Source: Paraphaeosphaeria minitans (taxonomy: Eukaryota; Ascomycota; Dothideomycetes; Pleosporales; Didymosphaeriaceae). From it: a stretch of DNA of 64,000 nucleotides. The stretch is taken from positions 3,224,001 to 3,288,000 of the forward strand of contig WJXW01000003.1 of the NCBI GenBank assembly GCA_015832175.1. The letters are read 5' to 3'. The notes beneath the pieces are model-generated. The model worked only from the letters and a program-made list of their open reading frames with translations. It was not told the origin of the DNA and made no database searches. A program made the translations under genes and the position numbers. The stretch's first letter is position 1. Every line of letters begins with the position of its first letter. This document shows, piece after piece, positions 11,455 to 22,560 of this stretch.

Positions 11455-12140
11455 ACAGAGACGGAGTGAATCTGGGGCAACGAGATCTCCAAGGTGAAGG
11501 AGCCGTGAGGATGTAGTTGTATTTGTATTATATCGGGGTCCCGTTTGAGGCTCCCTGGCACCGTTCGCGGCTCCAAGGCCCTAAAGGGGTGTGTCATTAT
11601 TCGTTGCTATCGCAGCTTCTGTAGACTGCGTAGAAGGCCTGTCGCTGCGCCTCCAGAGATGAAGTGTCGGGTACGAAGACGGCACATCTGATTCACCATG
11701 TACAATTAGCGAACGTTCGGACAAGCTGCTCCACACCAGCGCCACAGTGAGGAATACGGTGATGAAGATATCGAGATGACTGTTTCGAAGCTATACAGCG
11801 ACCATATCTAGGTACATCGCCACCGAGATACTTACTGCAGCCTCCAACAGCAAAGCACCACCAAGGCGTAGCGACACCAAGTCCGCCAGCGCTCGCCAGC
11901 AGTCCCGCACCATCCCCCTCATCCGGTCAACTCTAGGCGCAAAGCATCGAATCACGCTTCCAGCCTCCACTTCGCCAGCCAATCAGCGCTCGCTACGTTT
12001 AACATCCCAATCGACGCCGGGACACCGCACTTTACCTGCATGCAACCATCCAGGCCCGACATGACGCGCGGAACCCAAAAGCGCGCACCCGTCTGTTTAA
12101 ATCCAAGGTTGCCCCAGAATCCAACGTTGCAAACAGCACA
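11455..12140. other. Intergenic region
   Basis: No supportable gene. It holds the likely promoter of the DUF7923-like gene. Confidence 0.5.
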
Positions 12141-13391
12141 ATGACGGACGCACCGGCCCCCACAGTTCCGCCCGTCCCAACGACGTACCGCGAGCGACTC
12201 GCCCAGTTTAAGATCCTGGAAGAGAAGAGATTTGAGCTGATTGAAGTATGACTCCTCCGAGGTCGGGCGTCGATGGGCTAAGGACGCGTTGCTGATCGCC
12301 GCCTCGGTAGGAATTGTTGGAGAAGCTCGAGAAAACCGAAGCGAAGCTGGCACAGACCGAACTCGACCTCAACTCGGAGCAAAATGTCCGGCGCACACTG
12401 CAGGCCGAGATCGTGGAGGCGAGGGAGAAGGAGGGTGCGATGGCACAGAGACAGGTCCGCTTGCTTCAGCCTTTGACATGTTCTTCTCTCATGCATTGTA
12501 TTGTAGGCACGACGACCGTTTGCGCTAGTCCTGATTGATGCCGATGCGGACGGCTTCTTGGTGCGTCGCCCGTTTTATTTGGAGGCCCCCAGCTGATCCG
12601 AGCAGTTCCAAGACAAGTACCTGACCAGGAAAGCACAAGGTGGCGAGCAGTTGGCAGACGAGCTCCTGATACGGACAAGGGAATACCTGAGGCCGCAGTT
12701 CGACGACGCAGACAGCATAGACATCCTTGTACGGGTGTATGCTAACCTGGAGGGAATGGCGAACTACCTGGTTCGTCAGGATAAAGTAAGGAACCTGGGT
12801 GCACTCCGTGCCATGTCGACAGGCTTTTGCGGGCGGATCTCAAGCTTCGACTTCATCGACGTCGGCGTCGGTAAAGAGGGCAGCTCGGGACGGAAGCTTA
12901 GAGGTACGTGTGCCCAACAACTCGTTCGACAGTCAAGCTCACTGGCCACAGAGAACCTGGCCTTCTACACATCAAGCGTGCATCTGCGCCATGTCATCGT
13001 GGCATGCTCACCCGCCGACCTACCCGCATCCCTCCTATCTAACATGCCGCTGGAGAAGGTGACACTGTTAGAGTCGATGCCGCTACCCACAGCCCTCACC
13101 ACGCTGCCGATCAAAATTACCAGGTTCGCGACACTTTTCCCGCCTCCGCCATCGCCCAAGTCACCACGGCCCAGAGGACGGAACGGAGCACAGCTGCAGC
13201 TCATGCAACAAGAGGACTCTGACGGCGGCGCCACCTGGCTCGTCATCAACCCCGAGCGGAGCAAATCCCAAGCGCCTTCTCATCGAAGACGGAACGCGTC
13301 CGAGGATGAGAATTCGAGCTTGAGCATCTCGATCGGGCCGGACAACACCGTGAGCGTGGACAGTGGTAGAAGGCGGCGCATCATGGGGTAA
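12141..13391 (+). CDS. DUF7923-like protein (CCCH-zinc-finger-associated domain)
   Basis: Predicted exons are 12141-12245, 12311-12454, 12507-12560, 12606-12903 and 12952-13391. An N-terminal coiled coil (ELLEKLEKTEAKLAQTELDL) is followed by a core running RPFALVLIDADADGFLFQD, an LL...YLRP segment, and FDFIDVGVGKE. This order matches the domain found in fungal CCCH zinc-finger proteins, where it looks like a NYN/PIN-like nuclease fold. Here the acidic strand (LIDADADG) is kept, but no C-x-C-x-C-x-H finger is visible in the Ser/Arg-rich C-terminus. It is either a fingerless variant or the last exon is incomplete. Four introns of 45-65 nt fit; the last (48 nt) is in frame and stop-free, so its removal rests on homology. 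It is probably RNA-associated. Confidence 0.75.
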
Positions 13392-13593
13392 GCGCACGCA
13401 CGCGGAGTCGTGCAGAGTGGAAAGAAAGAAAGAAAAGGGAGAGTAGCAGCGGCGTTGGGACGGAAGCGGGTGCATGTGTCCACAGACTTTTGGAGTTTGG
13501 ATTGATCTGCATTTCGGCATAGCGTAGCATAGCATAACATATCGTGTGCTCATCACGCAACCCTCCTTTCATCCTCTCTCCCTCAACAACCGC

Positions 13594-14057
13594 TTACAAC
13601 ACAATCGTCCACGCCGCTGACTCCGTCACCCCTCCGTACGGGTCATCGTCCCTCTCGTAGAAACTCTCGTCCGTCGGCCCCCCGCGGAACGCGTACCCGA
13701 ACCAGAATCTCCCGCCGGTGCTGCCGCTGTTGGTTGCTTTTATCCCACATCAGCTCGACCCTAGATTCCTGCTTTTCATACGAGGATGTCGTTACCTTGA
13801 AACGCAAGCGCGCTCGTGCAAGCGGTGAAGCTCGCACACGCGGCGAGCACACGCGCACCCCAGGATGCGGCGTCGTACTCGGTCAGATTGGCGTTGTAGC
13901 CTGCGATGATGTTGCCGGGGAAGAGGGAGGAATCTGCCATCCAGTTGAGCGGCGGCGTGAGTGCGACGGGGGCGAAGGAGGCGGCGAGGGAGGGGGTTGA
14001 GCGGAGGAGGGAGAGGAGGAGGGATGCTGCGGGAAAGATGATGCCGCGCGTCCGCAT
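13594..14057 (-). CDS. Small secreted protein
   Basis: Predicted exons are 14057-13796 and 13736-13594 (134 aa), separated by a 59-nt phase-1 intron (GTAACG...AAAAG). The signal peptide is strong (IIFPAASLLLSLLRSTPSLAA). The mature part of about 108 aa has only two Cys, one N-glycosylation site (NLT) and a Gly/aromatic-rich C-terminus (GGRFWFGYAF). No family is recognised. It converges tail-to-tail with the DUF7923-like gene, the stops being about 200 bp apart. It could be a cell-wall protein or a host-interaction candidate, but nothing in the sequence proves that. Confidence 0.65.
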
Positions 14058-14841
14058 CGTGATGTGTGCTTGTTTATTGCAGAGGAAAAACCTAAAAAAA
14101 ACACGATGCGACCTCGCAAGTAAATTATGAGACGACGATCAAAGTTGGATGCAAGTGTTGCTTGAAAAGCGGCTTGATAACTGCCTGTAACCTGGACGAT
14201 ATGTAGTTTGTATATACCTTTCGGATGTGCCATGGTATGTTGAACTTCTCCATTGGCAATACGCGTCGGAATGTGGCGATGAGAATAAGGTGGCTCTGTG
14301 ACACTTCCAGATGTGGCCAGCAGCGGAACTGTCGATAATGCAGTTATCTACACATCGATCGCCCAGGTGAGTTTGTTCTTTTTACTGCCACTGACAATAG
14401 TTTTACTTTCTTATTTGAGGTGAAGGTGTTCTGCAACTGTTGTGCGGTACCTCGGATTTTGATAATTCTGCCATTGTCGCTATTTGCTCTCCTTACATGC
14501 CAGCGGATGACTGTGCCGATTTGCTGCGCAAGTGGTTTTGGCGATTGTTTGTACCTCTTTGCCTCGGTGGCCAGTCCGTGTTGATGCAACGTCAGACCCC
14601 ACTCCCGTGAAACTGCTAAAATTAGAGGAATCCATTCGGTTCGGAATCGCAATCGCAATCGTGGTCCGACCGCAGCTTTGTGGCTTCGGTGTTTCCCAGC
14701 CAGTTGGCTATCGCTCTTCATCGCACCAACAGCGCAACGTAGCTGCTTGAGCTTTGCGGTTGCCGCAACAGAGACTGCTATGGCACGGATACGTCTCGTG
14801 CCCTCTTCTAGGGTTCCTGTGTGTGTGACGCATCGTGCTCC
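14058..14841. other. Intergenic region
   Basis: No supportable gene; a few short frames on both strands. Confidence 0.5.
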
Positions 14842-15762
14842 TCACCCCATCTTCTTTCCACTCGCATCCCCCTCATACAATCCCTCGCCCCGTATCCAAG
14901 CTGCAACACCCTCGGTGCACAACCTTCCCACCTCATCCCAGTTCCCATATTTCGCCTCCCTCCTCACTCTCGTCGAGCTAATACCCATCCCGGTACCCTC
15001 AACCATATCGATGTTTCCCCTCCATTCCCTCTCAAACCCATCTTTCTCCAAGTCACCATCCTTTATATTTTGCAAATACTTCTCCTGGTCCTCTACGGTT
15101 CCGAATTCTTTCGAAGAAGGGTCATTTTCATTGCAAGGCCTCTGCGTAACTCTCAACTTGTGCCCCGCATCGAAAAACGGCTTCAGCGCAGACAGCGGCG
15201 GCTTGTATTCAGCGTAGTACTTCGGATTGCAGAACCGAATCAGCGTGTCGTAGCCAACAAGGTGAACGTGTATGGGTTCCGATGCGTAGATCTCGGGTGC
15301 CTCGGCGGCAATGGCGACGGATTTGTCTGTGTAGTACGGCTCTTTGGTGAGACCAATGTCGATGCTGACATTCTTCGTGTCTTCGGGGGTGGCGGAAGAG
15401 CTCTGTAGGCTGCGCAGGACGTCCTCGGCGAAGACAGTCATGAGCGCGATGCGCTGCACAAAGCTCGCCGGACTGGGCGCTTTGTCGGCATTGTGCGTGC
15501 TGAAGAGCAGTAACAAGCGTGCAGGCTTATCTTCGCCCGGTTTCTGGATATTCAAGGCGGATGTCGCGAGCGAGAGGTGTGCGCGGGACGGTGGGTTGAA
15601 GGAGGAATCGAGGATGTAGAGCGTGCGGGGTTGTGTGGGTGACGGATTGATCGTCCGGACGACGTGAAATTTCGAAGGAGAGGCGTTGAATGTCTCGAGA
15701 GACGATTGGATAGAAGGGAGGAGCGATCGGAGAGTGGAGACTCGCGTCGACATGTCGTCCAT
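14842..15762 (-). CDS. POF1: Nicotinamide mononucleotide adenylyltransferase, POF1-like
   Basis: A single exon of about 306 aa. It is a nucleotidyltransferase of the POF1/NMNAT type, predicted to join NMN and ATP to form NAD. The ATP-binding strand-loop is DSSFNPPSRAHLSL, the family's variant of (H/T)xGH. The C-terminal ISSTRVR motif is present, as is the HLVGYDTLIRF strand. A downstream Met (15762, or 15753) is preferred over the in-frame Met at 15825, because the extra 21 residues are not homologue-like and a TATA-like TTTATAG lies near 15862-15870. No leader is seen, so it is likely cytosolic or nuclear. The symbol is by resemblance to yeast POF1, not a proven orthologue. Confidence 0.85.
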   Translation of the reverse strand: MDDMSTRVSTLRSLLPSIQSSLETFNASPSKFHVVRTINPSPTQPRTLYILDSSFNPPSRAHLSLATSALNIQKPGEDKPARLLLLFSTHNADKAPSPASFVQRIALMTVFAEDVLRSLQSSSATPEDTKNVSIDIGLTKEPYYTDKSVAIAAEAPEIYASEPIHVHLVGYDTLIRFCNPKYYAEYKPPLSALKPFFDAGHKLRVTQRPCNENDPSSKEFGTVEDQEKYLQNIKDGDLEKDGFEREWRGNIDMVEGTGMGISSTRVRREAKYGNWDEVGRLCTEGVAAWIRGEGLYEGDASGKKMG

Positions 15763-17238
15763 TGTGATGTAGTGGACTGATTGCGGCAGACCTCTGGGAT
15801 GGTTGGGATGTAAGAGCTGAGTCATTTGTCGTTGTAGCAGCCACGATCGCGAGTCATGTGTGCTCTATAAAATCCGCGCTAACACAGTTCTACATTGCCA
15901 ACGACAACCCCATATATATGAATCTTTACTTGTGTTCAGGACCGAGATTAGTCGTAGTCGTATAGCCCTATTAAAATATCTCAACGTGCCAAATTGACCA
16001 CTCTCGTCTCTTCGTCAGTTGTGCTCAAGGTGCCAATCCTCCCTAGCACTAGGTGCCTAAACCCCATGTCTATCTGCTTCGCTTACTCCGTCTCACTCTT
16101 CATGTGCATTTTCTGGGAATCATGCATGGCATACAGCACAATGATCTGCGAAGACTTCCACACTTGCACCTTCGCCGTACTTGACACCGTGGCAATAGAG
16201 AACACCGTTACGAACAAAGCGCCCAGCAGAGCGAGTGATTAAAATTGCACCGTCTAGAACGATGCGCCAGGAACTAAAGCACTGCTATCTGCTGCGCGGA
16301 GCTGTAATCGAAATCAAGTTTAGGGACACGAGATTTCTGCATATCGAGAACTAGATGAATTCACGCGTTTGTCATCCGACAGCCACGTTCGCTATACGCT
16401 TGTCGAACCCATGAATCCGTACTCTGTGCTGGAGAGACACATCAACGGCTTCGGGCCGAGCACTTCGGATAAGAAATTCGAAGCACTCTCCAACGGATCT
16501 ACCAGTGCTTACTCTAACGAAGTGGCTGATCAAATCTCCAGTCAATCGAATATCTAGCGGCAAAGTCAGAGATGGATGAAACCGCGTGACGTACCGTTCA
16601 TTAATAATGCCTAATGCGATCGGAGAAATCCTTGAAGTAGTCTGGGTATACTCTTACCGAACCCCGAGAGGGACGTGATCGAACATCTGGAAGAACTGGT
16701 CTTTATTCGTGACTATTGATGAACATTGCGCTTCCAAAATGTCGAAGTAGAGGTAGGTCTGGCTGGGTGCGATATTTGGGTATGAGGCTTGTGCTCCAGT
16801 CTCGGCCTTCGAACTTAGTCTTTTCGTCCGGACGATGAAAAAACCACTTGACCCTTCTAGACGCAGCTAATTGTAGCGTAATTTTCGATCCAATACAATC
16901 AGGAAAATGACGTAGGTCTGAGTGTTTGCCTACTTGCGACAGCTTCTTGGAAACAATGGCCTTCAGTTTGGTTGGCAGTTTGCCGAAGCGGAGCCTTGTG
17001 CGGGGAGACTTTCATCGGCCATTTTCATCAATCCAAGTGTCCCATACAAAGTATCGATATATTTTCAAGTTTGAAGCTCCTAACAATGTGGAACAAACCA
17101 ACTTGTCTCCAGTTCGGCACACGATACAAGACATGCTCTATTTGCGACCCACTTTGTGCTTCTCCACTTCTCCATTGAAAGATTTCAGTTCGCAGATCCA
17201 ACCTGGAACTTACCTCCTTAGCTAGCACTCACACTTCT
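15763..17238. other. Intergenic region, about 1.5 kb
   Basis: Several frames of 60-100 codons occur on both strands (for example 15994-16242 and 16926-17225), but none has a recognisable domain, paired splice sites or a convincing start context. It should contain the upstream region of the POF1-like gene. Confidence 0.45.
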
Positions 17239-18261
17239 TCACGGAATGCAAGGCAGCTTGTCAGCACCGCGCTGCTTTTCTAACTCTGCAACCACCATTA
17301 TCCATTCAAAACCTTCTTGAATCCTCGGGTCCAGCGGATAATGCACCCAAACAACATCGTCTTTCTTCTGATACACCAATACAAAGCTCTGCAGAAGTGT
17401 AGGTGGGTACTTGCCCGTGTTTCGCCAATAGACCCGGCGTGCCTCCCAAGCAACTTGATCCAACCAAGAAGCAATCCAGTCCAAGCTCAGAGCGAATATC
17501 GCGATGATCCATTTGCGGCGCGTATTGACCCTTTCACCGGCGTAGAAACCGCCTCCGCGGTAGCTTTGCACCCGAAAGAGGTCTTGGAAGTGCGCAGGAT
17601 TCATGAGGTTGAAGTGGAGAGGATGGTTTCCTATCAATTTCTGGACAATGTCAGGTTGCGATCGGTCCTCTCGGTACGCTATAGCTTTCATGGACAGCAG
17701 CATTTCGCATCCTGCGATGTCGTGGAATACAGGATTGCAGATGTGACCGAGAACTTCCGATTCCCAGGAGTATCCGAGCTCTGCTTCCATGTCCCCTCTA
17801 CGGAAAAGCGGTTCGTCGTGTTCTATGTTGAGCCACATGCTATAGGCGTGACACACTTCGTGGACGAGAGTTACAGCGAAGAGGAACTGCGTTCGTACCC
17901 AGGTACCCTCGTCTGGGCTCTGCAAATCTTGTGAGAAGTACTGGTAGAAGTCATTGTGTAGAACTACAACAGGATGGTGACGACGAGGGTCGGCGGTGTC
18001 AGGCCAGTCGCGTTCTCGGAAGTGGCGGAAGAAGGGTAGATGACGTTTACTTTCATATGTAGCACCGTAGTCTCCACCTTGTTCGCCGAATCCAGGCCTG
18101 AGCATTAGGAGTCCTTCATGCTGATTTGCGTGCCATCGCTGCGGGAGTGAGTGTTTTGACGAGGGGTGGCGTTGAGGTGATTGGAATGTGAGAGTACAGC
18201 TTTTGGTGAAGTTCAATCGCGGCTTCGTGAATCGCTCGAAGTGAATAATAGCTGTATGCAT
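17239..18261 (-). CDS. Orphan HExxH (zincin-like) protein
   Basis: A single exon of 340 aa. The clearest motif is LVHEVCHAYSMWL with HExxH at residues 134-138, preceded by the hydrophobic run FLFAVTLV, as expected of a zincin active-site helix. A downstream acidic helix (EAELGYSWESEVLGH) could supply a third zinc ligand in the gluzincin or SprT-like manner. No signal peptide or membrane span is present, so a secreted protease is unlikely. Trp/Tyr-rich segments dominate the C-terminal half. I infer a metal-dependent hydrolase or peptidase-like fold; catalysis is unproven. The N-terminus is weakly supported and might belong to an upstream exon. Confidence 0.7.
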   Translation of the reverse strand: MHTAIIHFERFTKPRLNFTKSCTLTFQSPQRHPSSKHSLPQRWHANQHEGLLMLRPGFGEQGGDYGATYESKRHLPFFRHFRERDWPDTADPRRHHPVVVLHNDFYQYFSQDLQSPDEGTWVRTQFLFAVTLVHEVCHAYSMWLNIEHDEPLFRRGDMEAELGYSWESEVLGHICNPVFHDIAGCEMLLSMKAIAYREDRSQPDIVQKLIGNHPLHFNLMNPAHFQDLFRVQSYRGGGFYAGERVNTRRKWIIAIFALSLDWIASWLDQVAWEARRVYWRNTGKYPPTLLQSFVLVYQKKDDVVWVHYPLDPRIQEGFEWIMVVAELEKQRGADKLPCIP

Positions 18262-20682
18262 TTGCGCGACCGATGTCTATTCATGCTAATTGATGTGCTG
18301 CCAAGTGGTAGATGAACGTTCGATTGTCCACCTATTTATGTGCACACGCGCTTCCATGAATGCGCAGCTATACGCTATTGAAGCGGCGTGGCAGAATGTA
18401 TTCGCATGATATGTTGGATCATGTAGGTATGGAAGACGTGAAGAACTGAGACATGGTCAGGCTCCAAAGGAGGTTTGGTGCCCGATTCATTCCCGTGGGT
18501 AGGTAGGTAGGTAGACCTCGGCATGGCCGGATCATTCGCGCTACGCGTGCCACCAGGCCATCATCGTCGGTATCATTTTTGAGGGCTCCTTGAAACCGGA
18601 TTACCGTGCGTGTGGGTTTGTGACGAAAGATTTCATGTTTGAGGTCGTCGTTGCCAACCGCCGTAAGCATTGTGGCTTCCCCATGTCGCGCTCCTCGCAC
18701 CTCCCTCCACCCCAACTTGCAGTTCCCCCTTCTTACTCTCTGCATCACAGCTTCGCAAACTCTCGCAAACTTCTTTCCCATCGTTTCCCCTCCGGATCGA
18801 ACACCTTGGAGAAGTATCGTGGCCCGACGATTGCCTACACCAGAATCAATTCACATGTGTCACCGATACTTGGCACTATAAAGACGTTTCCTGGATTGTA
18901 AAAGAGCAAGAAGGGTTTCCAGTCGAAGAAATTACCATTTTAGTCCACGCACAGATGCAGCCCCTCAAGACGTCCAGCGATCACAGCGCGACGCCTCCGG
19001 GGGCTTCCAGCCCGTACCATGTTCCGCATAATCTCGCTGCACGATGACTCTGAACCGAACTGCGCCCTACCTAATCCCGGGTCTTTCTCTGAACACCACT
19101 CTTCCCAAACTTTCTTTGATAGCAGCATGTTCCACCTCTTCGCGCGTGGCGGGCTTAAACGACGGCTTGTGGCGACTTCCTTTGCCCGGATCGATAAACT
19201 TTCGCCGGATAGCTTGCGCTACAAGCGTCGTCTGGTCTGGCTGTTGTCGACGGATAACATTGTCCCTGGGCCTACGACCGCTACACAAAGAGGTGGTACC
19301 ACAGGCAATAAAGACCTGAAGCTGTCCCTGGTTCAAAGACGAGCACCCTTCCCTCCCTGAGTTTGTCTCACAGCGCGCAGCAATCCTTCAATGCGTGCTC
19401 GGTTCGGCTTACCGATTTCCAATTGACAGGGCCGTCGCCGCTTGCAGTACCGATGGTACCGAGATCGGTGAGAGGCATGTAAGTTTCTTGCATACGTCGC
19501 ACTGGCGGGTCCCAAAAATACATGATCACAGTCTACGCCTGGTAGGAGCCGAATCCTTGACTGGCATGATCAGTAGGATAATGTTAACAGCCCGGTACAG
19601 ACTGCCACGCTCGCTCGCGGATCCCTGATGATCGATCCACGCGGCATGGAATTGCTTCACTAACCCAGGCTTGCTTGCGATGACAGAGAACGTGCATTCC
19701 AAGAGCTAGCAACGTGTCGGCCTCAGCTCCTGCGTGGCACGCTATCCCGTTCATTGTCGCCGCGGACCAAGAGATTGGCATGCTGGCCATCAAAACGCAT
19801 CGAAAATGGCTTCGGGGAACTCTACGACTCTATGTGCCTGGATCGCGGGCCATCGCGGGCCATCGTGCCAACATCCTCGCGACGCGGCCTCGCTCGATGC
19901 CGACTGGTGTCGTGTCAGATGAGCTGTCATCCATCACCGCCTCAAGAAGGGCACGGTGCGAGCTTCAGCAGCATTCCATGACTGTTCGACGACATGTCTC
20001 CTTCCTACTGGTGACGCCGAGTACTTACCCCTTTCGTTTCAGAATTCCACAAAGCCTAGCGCGGTGTATGTACCCGTGCTATGATCTACGTACCTACCTA
20101 TGGGGGCCCACTGTGGAGAACGTCCAAAAAGCAAGCAAACACGCCTGTCGCCTTCAGCCCGCTTCTCCACCGCCATCCGTTACCTACGTTGCCCCGTCAA
20201 TCTACAAGTCATCGGGGCGTTGGCTGTTGCGCATAAATGCCGTCCAGATGAGGCTATGCAATTCTATGGGGAGGAGCGCCTAGGTGGTTGACCGGACATA
20301 AAACCAGGTTGCAGGAATTGGGTGCACGTTATGCGCGGGTCTAGCCGTCGAGTGCATGCGCAAGGATTGTGAACTCCTGAGGAACGAAGCACATCGCCAT
20401 CGGGGAACGCGGAAGCGTCAAGCCGCCTTTTCGGTGATGCGGGTGCAACCGTATCCATAAAAGCTTCACCGGGGAAGCGGGTGCTCAGCCGGGACAGATA
20501 ACCTGCTAACCCTTTATGGAGACCTCGCGTTGGCCAGAGATGGTCAGAGCTGCCGGGCCGCCAAACATCACAGAGGCCTGGGCAGGGTACCGTAGCGGTT
20601 ACACAAGCACTGCCTATACGGCGGTGAATCCAGGTTGGCAGTCTTCGTTCATATACCTGGTGTTTGCCCACCGTAACCACGT
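18262..20682. other. Gene-poor region, about 2.4 kb
   Basis: No gene can be supported. A GGTA tetranucleotide tract sits at about 18499-18515. Minus-strand frames at 19067-19336 (89 codons) and plus-strand frames at 19714-20283 (189 codons) are the longest, but they lack known motifs and good splice or start context. It may hold eroded coding sequence. Confidence 0.45.
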
Positions 20683-22560
20683 ATGTCCGACTCTTCAAAT
20701 TTCAGGGTACAAATATATCCACACGTGCGAATGGCTCCAGCACTTGCATCTGCTTTGTTGGACACTCTTTCTTCGAAATTACGTTCCTTTCCGAGGATGA
20801 TACTCAAGTCCCCGACGCCTGCTACTGTGGAGGAAAGACTGCATCTTTCGGCCCTGGACCAGAACATCGTGCGTGTGTATACGCAGGTGTTCTTGGTCTT
20901 TCCGTTTCCCGATGCTAACCAACGTGAAAATGCAATCCAAGCTTTGGAGCGCGGACTCCATGCGACTCTTCAGAGCTTCCCGTTCCTCGCTGGCACGCTT
21001 CGTCTCGCTAATGACTCTTCCGGCAAGTTGGTGCTCAGCTTCCCCACCAATGTGCCTGGTCGTGGAGCATCCGGCGTTTTTGCCTGGAAGACTAATCAAA
21101 ATTTCCGCACCTACAAAGACCTCAAGAAAGGAGGCATGCCACCAGATGCCTTCCCTGGCACTAGACTTCGACCCGATGATTTCGGTAGATACCCTGGTAT
21201 TCCCCGGGATGGCGAAGGCATCGTCAACTTTGACCATGGGAACCAGGCCCCCGTCATGCGAGTTCAAGCGGACTTCATTCCCGGAGGTCTCATCCTAAGC
21301 ACATACGTTCACCATACCGCCATGGACTTTGCTGGGATCAATGTCTTCTGGAAGTGCTTCGCAGAGAACGTCTCGTCTCTATCATTAGAACGGCGCATCA
21401 CCCCTCGGCTAGGTAGTAGCAATACCTACTACTGCTACATAAGGCTGACTTTATTCACAGCACCAAATTATACTGCCGATCAACGGACCATGAGGCGACA
21501 GCTAGATAACCGAGCACCTACCTATGCTAGTGGACAGTCCCCCTGCGCAGAAGCCTACGTTGAAGGAACCTACAAATACGAAAAGTCGCTGCCAGATGAC
21601 ACCGAATGCACAATGAAGTATCTGATCATCTCCGCCGCGCGCATCCGCAACTATCGGGATGATCTGCGCAAGTACTTCCCTGGGGAACCACGACCGACGA
21701 TCTGTAATGTCATTGCCGCATTACTATGGATTCACGTCACACGAGCGAGGGCACATCGTAAAGGTGATTGCGGAAAAGAGAAGACAAAGATCGGTATCGC
21801 CATCGACCTTCGCAAGCGGATGAGTCCGCCTTTGCAAGACAACTACACGGGCAACATGGCAATCTTCTCCACAGGGTCTTTGGATGTTCAGGATCTCACG
21901 AAAGATGAAGTGTAAGTCCTTTCACGTCGATTCGTCATCATTTCGTTTCGGTTTCGCTCTAGAGTCTCACCTGTCGTCGCGCACGCAACGGTTACATTGG
22001 ACGGGGCTTCAGAAGGAGTATCGCGTTGACGCCCTCGCTGCCGAATGCACCCGCGATCGCTCTTACTTCGGGCTCAAGTGTCACCCAATACACAGGGTAA
22101 CGCGAACTTTACTGACAGGTGACATAGGGTAACTGAAGAGACCATCGTCCGCACGATCAAGGAAATACGACGTACGATCGCGAAAGTCGACAATGACTGG
22201 GTCTTGAATCACATAGGATTCTTCAAGTCAGTCGACACTATAACCGACACTGAACTCGGCCTCGGGTTCCGCTTTGGCATGGATATTTATATCACGTCTT
22301 GGATGAACTTTGGCGCTGATCTTCAGTGGGGCATACCCGGCACCGACTTGGAGGATCAATCTCTCGGCGGGCGTCCCGAGTTCATACGACGATCATATGG
22401 TGTTGCGGATGGAGGCATGATGATCATGCCTCGCCGACGCCACCAAATGAACGGCCACAGTGCACCGTACGAAGTCATGGTTAGACTTGCGAAAGTCGAC
22501 ATGGAGCACCTCTTGCAAGAGAAGGGCGGCCTGTCCCAATGGGCAGAGCGCATTCTCTAG
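20683..22560 (+). CDS. BAHD-type acyltransferase, trichothecene 3-O-acetyltransferase-like
   Basis: Predicted exons are 20683-21412, 21461-21911 and 22128-22560 (537 aa). Introns are 48 nt (GTAGTA...TCACAG) and 216 nt (GTAAGT...CATAG). The catalytic HHTAMD (HxxxD) is at residues 211-215. The C-terminal structural motif, normally DFGWG, appears as NFGADLQWGIP. It fits fungal acyl-CoA-dependent O- or N-acyltransferases of the Tri101 kind. Met40 (20800, before the SALDQN segment) may be the true start, since an AT-rich TATA-like AAATATAT (about 20707-20715) lies inside the longer frame. The first intron is in frame without stops. Both motifs are present, so the enzyme looks functional. The acceptor is unknown, and no trichothecene genes are nearby. 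Confidence 0.85.
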
